Below, piece by piece: positions 60,700 through 64,000 of a stretch of 64,000 nucleotides of DNA; position 1 is the stretch's first letter; each line of letters starts with the position of its first letter. The notes beneath the pieces were generated by a model that did not search any database, was not told the DNA's origin, and worked only from the letters and a program-made list of their open reading frames with translations. The position numbers were made by a program, and so were the translations under genes. This DNA comes from Thysanoteuthis rhombus. Lineage: Eukaryota; Mollusca; Cephalopoda; Oegopsida; Thysanoteuthidae. Where the stretch lies: NCBI GenBank assembly GCA_963457665.1, contig OY735207.1, positions 35,850,816-35,914,815 on the forward strand, in the 5' to 3' direction.

Positions 60700-62640
60700 T
60701 ATGTATTTTGTTTAAATAAGCCTTTATCTAATTTTGTTTCGCCTATTACTTGCTATATATTCAGAGCATATAATTTTCTACGCGCTTGATTCTATTGGTC
60801 GATTAGTGTACAAATGCCTCTACTGAAACTATCGATTAAATCCTTATTGTGTAGATAAAACAAAGCACCAAATAAAACGCGTACTTGTTTAGAGCAAATT
60901 GGGGTCGACCCATTTACAAGCCTGTGTAAATAAAATAGAGAAAAATAATGCTAAATTCGTGCTTAATTGAAATAAGTATCTTCACCTGATCGCCACAGTC
61001 GATTTTACAGGAGACTGACATTTTTTCGATATCTGATCACCGGTAAGACATTCTTCCTATTGAATTTCTTAACCAATATCTGGTTACCTTTAGAAGTATA
61101 TCAATATTCTTGCTATCTCATCAGTATTGTTGCTGATCTAAGAAATACTGGGTGGTCTCCATTCTCACATCTTTCTGCAGGGGCTCTTCGGGGCTATTTC
61201 AAGTACATCAGTAATGATAGGTACAATTGCCTTAGTCACATTCCAAGATTTTTTTTCTGTTCTCTGGTAAGGTCTGGATATTTGTCAGAATTTTACTTTC
61301 TCAATTTCACTCTATAACGTGCAGGATCAACAACACCCACTACGGATACACAGTTTCTTATCCAGAACCCTAAAACTAAGAAGCCCCAAAACAGAACATT
61401 TTTCTATGGAAAAATGTTCAGTTCTCGGAAGTTTTTTACTTGAAAATAATGCTCGAATATTTTCTTATAATACTTAAAAGTAAAACAAAAAACATCCCAG
61501 TAATTTTATTGTCTATCATTTCATTTACCACAGTATAAAAAAAAATGCAAAATTATTTATAAGCTTAATTTATCGCTTTCAATGTGAATATTTATCAGGT
61601 TCACTGAAGAGATATCGCCATGCCCCAACGATCGACTTAATTGTCTATAGTATATAAAGTGCCTGTACTACCATTCAAAAGTCCGAAAAAAGTAACTGGT
61701 TCCAAGGGTTTCGGATAAGAGATCACATACCTAAATTTGCCTAATGTTCCTTCATTTATTTACGATGACTAAATTCGCTCTTCACACCTGGATTGGGTGT
61801 TCCGTTTGAATTTCATATACCCATTGAATTTTTTTTTTTCTATTCTTTAAGACATCTTCTGAGTTGTGTTCATAGTGATGGTCTGCATAATCAAATCCTA
61901 GTTGCTGTTATGATTATCATTATTATTCCTAATTTATTCTAGAATCTTCACATCGAAAGTGGCCATTGATAGAGACTAAGTTTTTTCATATCTTCTTGAA
62001 TTTTCAACATACATTTTGATTCTTACTGAGCGTAGGTTTTCCTCAACTTTTTACCATTCGCGACTCCTTTTCCATCATTAAGTTTAATGAAACCATTTTT
62101 TTCGATCAAAGTTTATTATGTAAATATCAAAATGAATGTGATATTTGACATTATTAGCCTGTTACAGGCTTATCAATCCTTGGCTCTAAATTAGAGAGAC
62201 TATGTCATACAGTAGAATAGGGATTTGTAGATGAATATTGTTTTTGAAATTGTAATGAATAAAAATCCAGAAATTGTGAAAGGTAGCAGGAATTCGATTG
62301 CGCTTTCTCGAGTTCAGTAAATTGCTTGAATACATTCAACAAGAACTTTGTTGTCTCCAATCTTTCAAAATGAATATTTTGGAGTGACATCTGGTATTTC
62401 TATCAACGATATTGTATGGTAAGATGAACCAGAAAAAACGACCTTGAGTATGGAGATGAAGAGGAAACATTTAGGACCAGCTTAATACTATGGGAAATGA
62501 CTGATATTCTCAGGAAGCGGGGAGGGTAATACACCAGCGAGCGTAAACACAGGTCAATAATATTTCTTACCGCACAATTTCGATTTCAGCAAAAATTACT
62601 CATTTCGTCAACATTTAAAAAAATAGAAAAAAAAAAACTT
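60700..62640. other. Intergenic, no gene seen
   Basis: No supported exon, LINE block or matched repeat. Confidence 0.4.
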
Positions 62641-62685
62641 CATTACGACACAAAATTGGATAAATATTTTCTCAATCATCACCCC

Positions 62686-62687
62686 CA

Positions 62688-62754
<67 letters not shown>

Positions 62755-62860
62755 CTATCTATCGCTGTGTTCATCTCTCTCTCTTTCCTTCTATCTATCT
62801 CTCTTGCTGTGTTCATCTCTCCCTCTCTTTCCTTCTATCTATCTATCTCTCTTGCTGTGT

Positions 62861-62940
<80 letters not shown>
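62686..62940. repeat. Compound (CT)n/(CTAT)n satellite
   Basis: CT runs at 62690-62735 and 62862-62939. CTAT units and a direct repeat of 'CTTGCTGTGTTCATCTCT' lie in between. The 163-codon Ser-Leu open frame across it is an artefact. Confidence 0.98.
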
Positions 62941-62941
<1 letters not shown>

Positions 62942-63429
62942 ATCCGATTCCCAAGTCTGGTGGGTTATGTATTAGTGTTAGACATGTAATTCGTGTTCTT
63001 TTCCGTGTGTTACACTTGCACAAAAGCCTTACTTTATTATCACAAAGCCATTTGTGCCATCTGTTTTCCTGTGCTCTCTCTCTTCCATTGACACGAATTC
63101 AGAGCTGTGGCCCATCAGGTTTTGAAAGCGATTCATTGGAGCAATGAATAGCCCATTGGTTAATCATACTGTACTTTGTATATATGGATATTATGAATGT
63201 TAATACGAATGTCAGCCAATACTAATTAGAAACCGTTAACCATATCTGTCAACACCGACACAGTCAGCATTAACATAGGTTTCTTTAGTTTATAAGTGGG
63301 CCTGATTGGTTGGCTGGCTGGCTGGCTATGTATGTCTCACGTACAGGTCTGCCAGATGAGCTTAAGGGCTGAAGATTTTTTTGTTGTTGTTGTTGTTTTT
63401 GAGCCCCAAATACGTTTTCTGGGTAGGGG

Positions 63430-63685
63430 TGAGGTTAAAATCATATCGTACGTTTGTGCTAAGATGGTCCCCAGGTTTAAGTCCGGCAGTATTCATGCTT
63501 GTTTTATCAAAATTCGGATTTTTTAGCGATCACCGCCCCACTAAAGTCTAGAGTTGTAAAATTCCTTGATCACCTCTTTTTCCAATTCTTTAATTAATCA
63601 CTCCCAACATGGCTGGATGGCTGGCTGTCAAAAGACGTTGGTCACGTGGCTGTTTCTATTGAGTGACGAAATAGATCTGTTATTG
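63430..63685 (+). repeat. Dispersed repeat family A, copy 3
   Basis: Shares TTTTTTAGCGATCACCGC, then GATCACCTCTTTTT (as in copy 2), AAAAGACGTTGGTCACGTG and GTTTCTATTGAGTGACGAA with the other two copies. GGCTGGCTGGCT-type simple repeats lie near 63311 and 63610. Confidence 0.65.
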
Positions 63686-64000
63686 ACGGTCACTTCTCCC
63701 AATTTAATACTAGATGTTTTTTCAACGCAACTACTCTGGCCACCAGTCTACAATTACCAGTAAACAACGCAGATCAGAATTCAAGAATAAGCTCTCGGTG
63801 AGACTTGAACTCGTATCCCCAGGATTAGGATGAAAGAGAGACAAATCAAAAATTGATAGTGGAAATTACTTTTCATTTGATGTGGAGACGCAAATACATG
63901 AATGGGAATGATAAAGAGCAATAGTTAAAGACTGGGGAGAGTACTGGAATTATCAGATCTATGACCTCCAGTCCCCAGCAATGGTCTAACAGCTAGAATG

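Noticed and set aside
62656-63147. 163-codon open frame, longest in the window
   Set aside because: Almost entirely Ser-Leu repeats from a CT microsatellite; the non-repeat end shows no recognised domain.

Overview
This window looks like a piece of a large, AT-rich, repeat-laden animal genome, most probably a mollusc and specifically a cephalopod such as Octopus. The reasons are small exons separated by kilobase-scale introns with GT/AG junctions, very long TA/CA/CT/CATA microsatellites, tRNA-derived SINEs with TA tails, and many decayed copies of an RTE-type retrotransposon whose 3' ends carry trinucleotide tails. The organism call is an inference from texture and recalled repeat style, not from a database search.

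One host gene can be supported: the 3' two thirds of a lipoxygenase on the + strand, 1078-22537. Eleven consecutive exons (1078-1210, 2625-2720, 3658-3754, 10373-10490, 11078-11170, 12215-12275, 15532-15637, 17638-17729, 19047-19229, 21571-21734, 22423-22537) join in frame into 418 residues of catalytic domain. There is no frameshift and no internal stop. All iron-site positions are present: two His five residues apart, a later His with an Asn four residues on, and a C-terminal Ile. The residue aligning with the stereochemistry-determining 'Coffa' position is Gly, which predicts an R-type lipoxygenase. The PLAT domain and the start of the catalytic domain lie upstream of the window. A ~500-nt 3' UTR with an AATAAA at 23036 follows.

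The introns are populated by transposon debris. The largest (3755-10372) splits the iron-binding His pair and holds a decayed CR1/L2-like LINE, an internal 5-copy ~150-173 bp tandem array, and an RTE 3' tail nested in the LINE with a 14-bp target-site duplication. Other introns carry RTE 3' fragments, a mariner-like transposase remnant, a 47-bp minisatellite and one copy of a dispersed ~330-bp repeat.

From about 23 kb to 64 kb I find no convincing host exon. The region holds six minus-strand RTE copies (the largest 46065-48990, with endonuclease and reverse-transcriptase domains still readable), one plus-strand RTE fragment and a ~720-bp element bounded by inverted repeats. It also holds several dispersed repeat families, a pair of oppositely oriented SINEs, a long hairpin resembling Penelope-like repeats, a purine/pyrimidine minisatellite, many microsatellites, and an isolated GC-rich block with two RFX/X-box-like palindromes at 32.04-32.36 kb. 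I do not see a clear undescribed multi-gene system. The most biologically interesting signals are the glycine-type lipoxygenase and the small uncharacterised repeat families.
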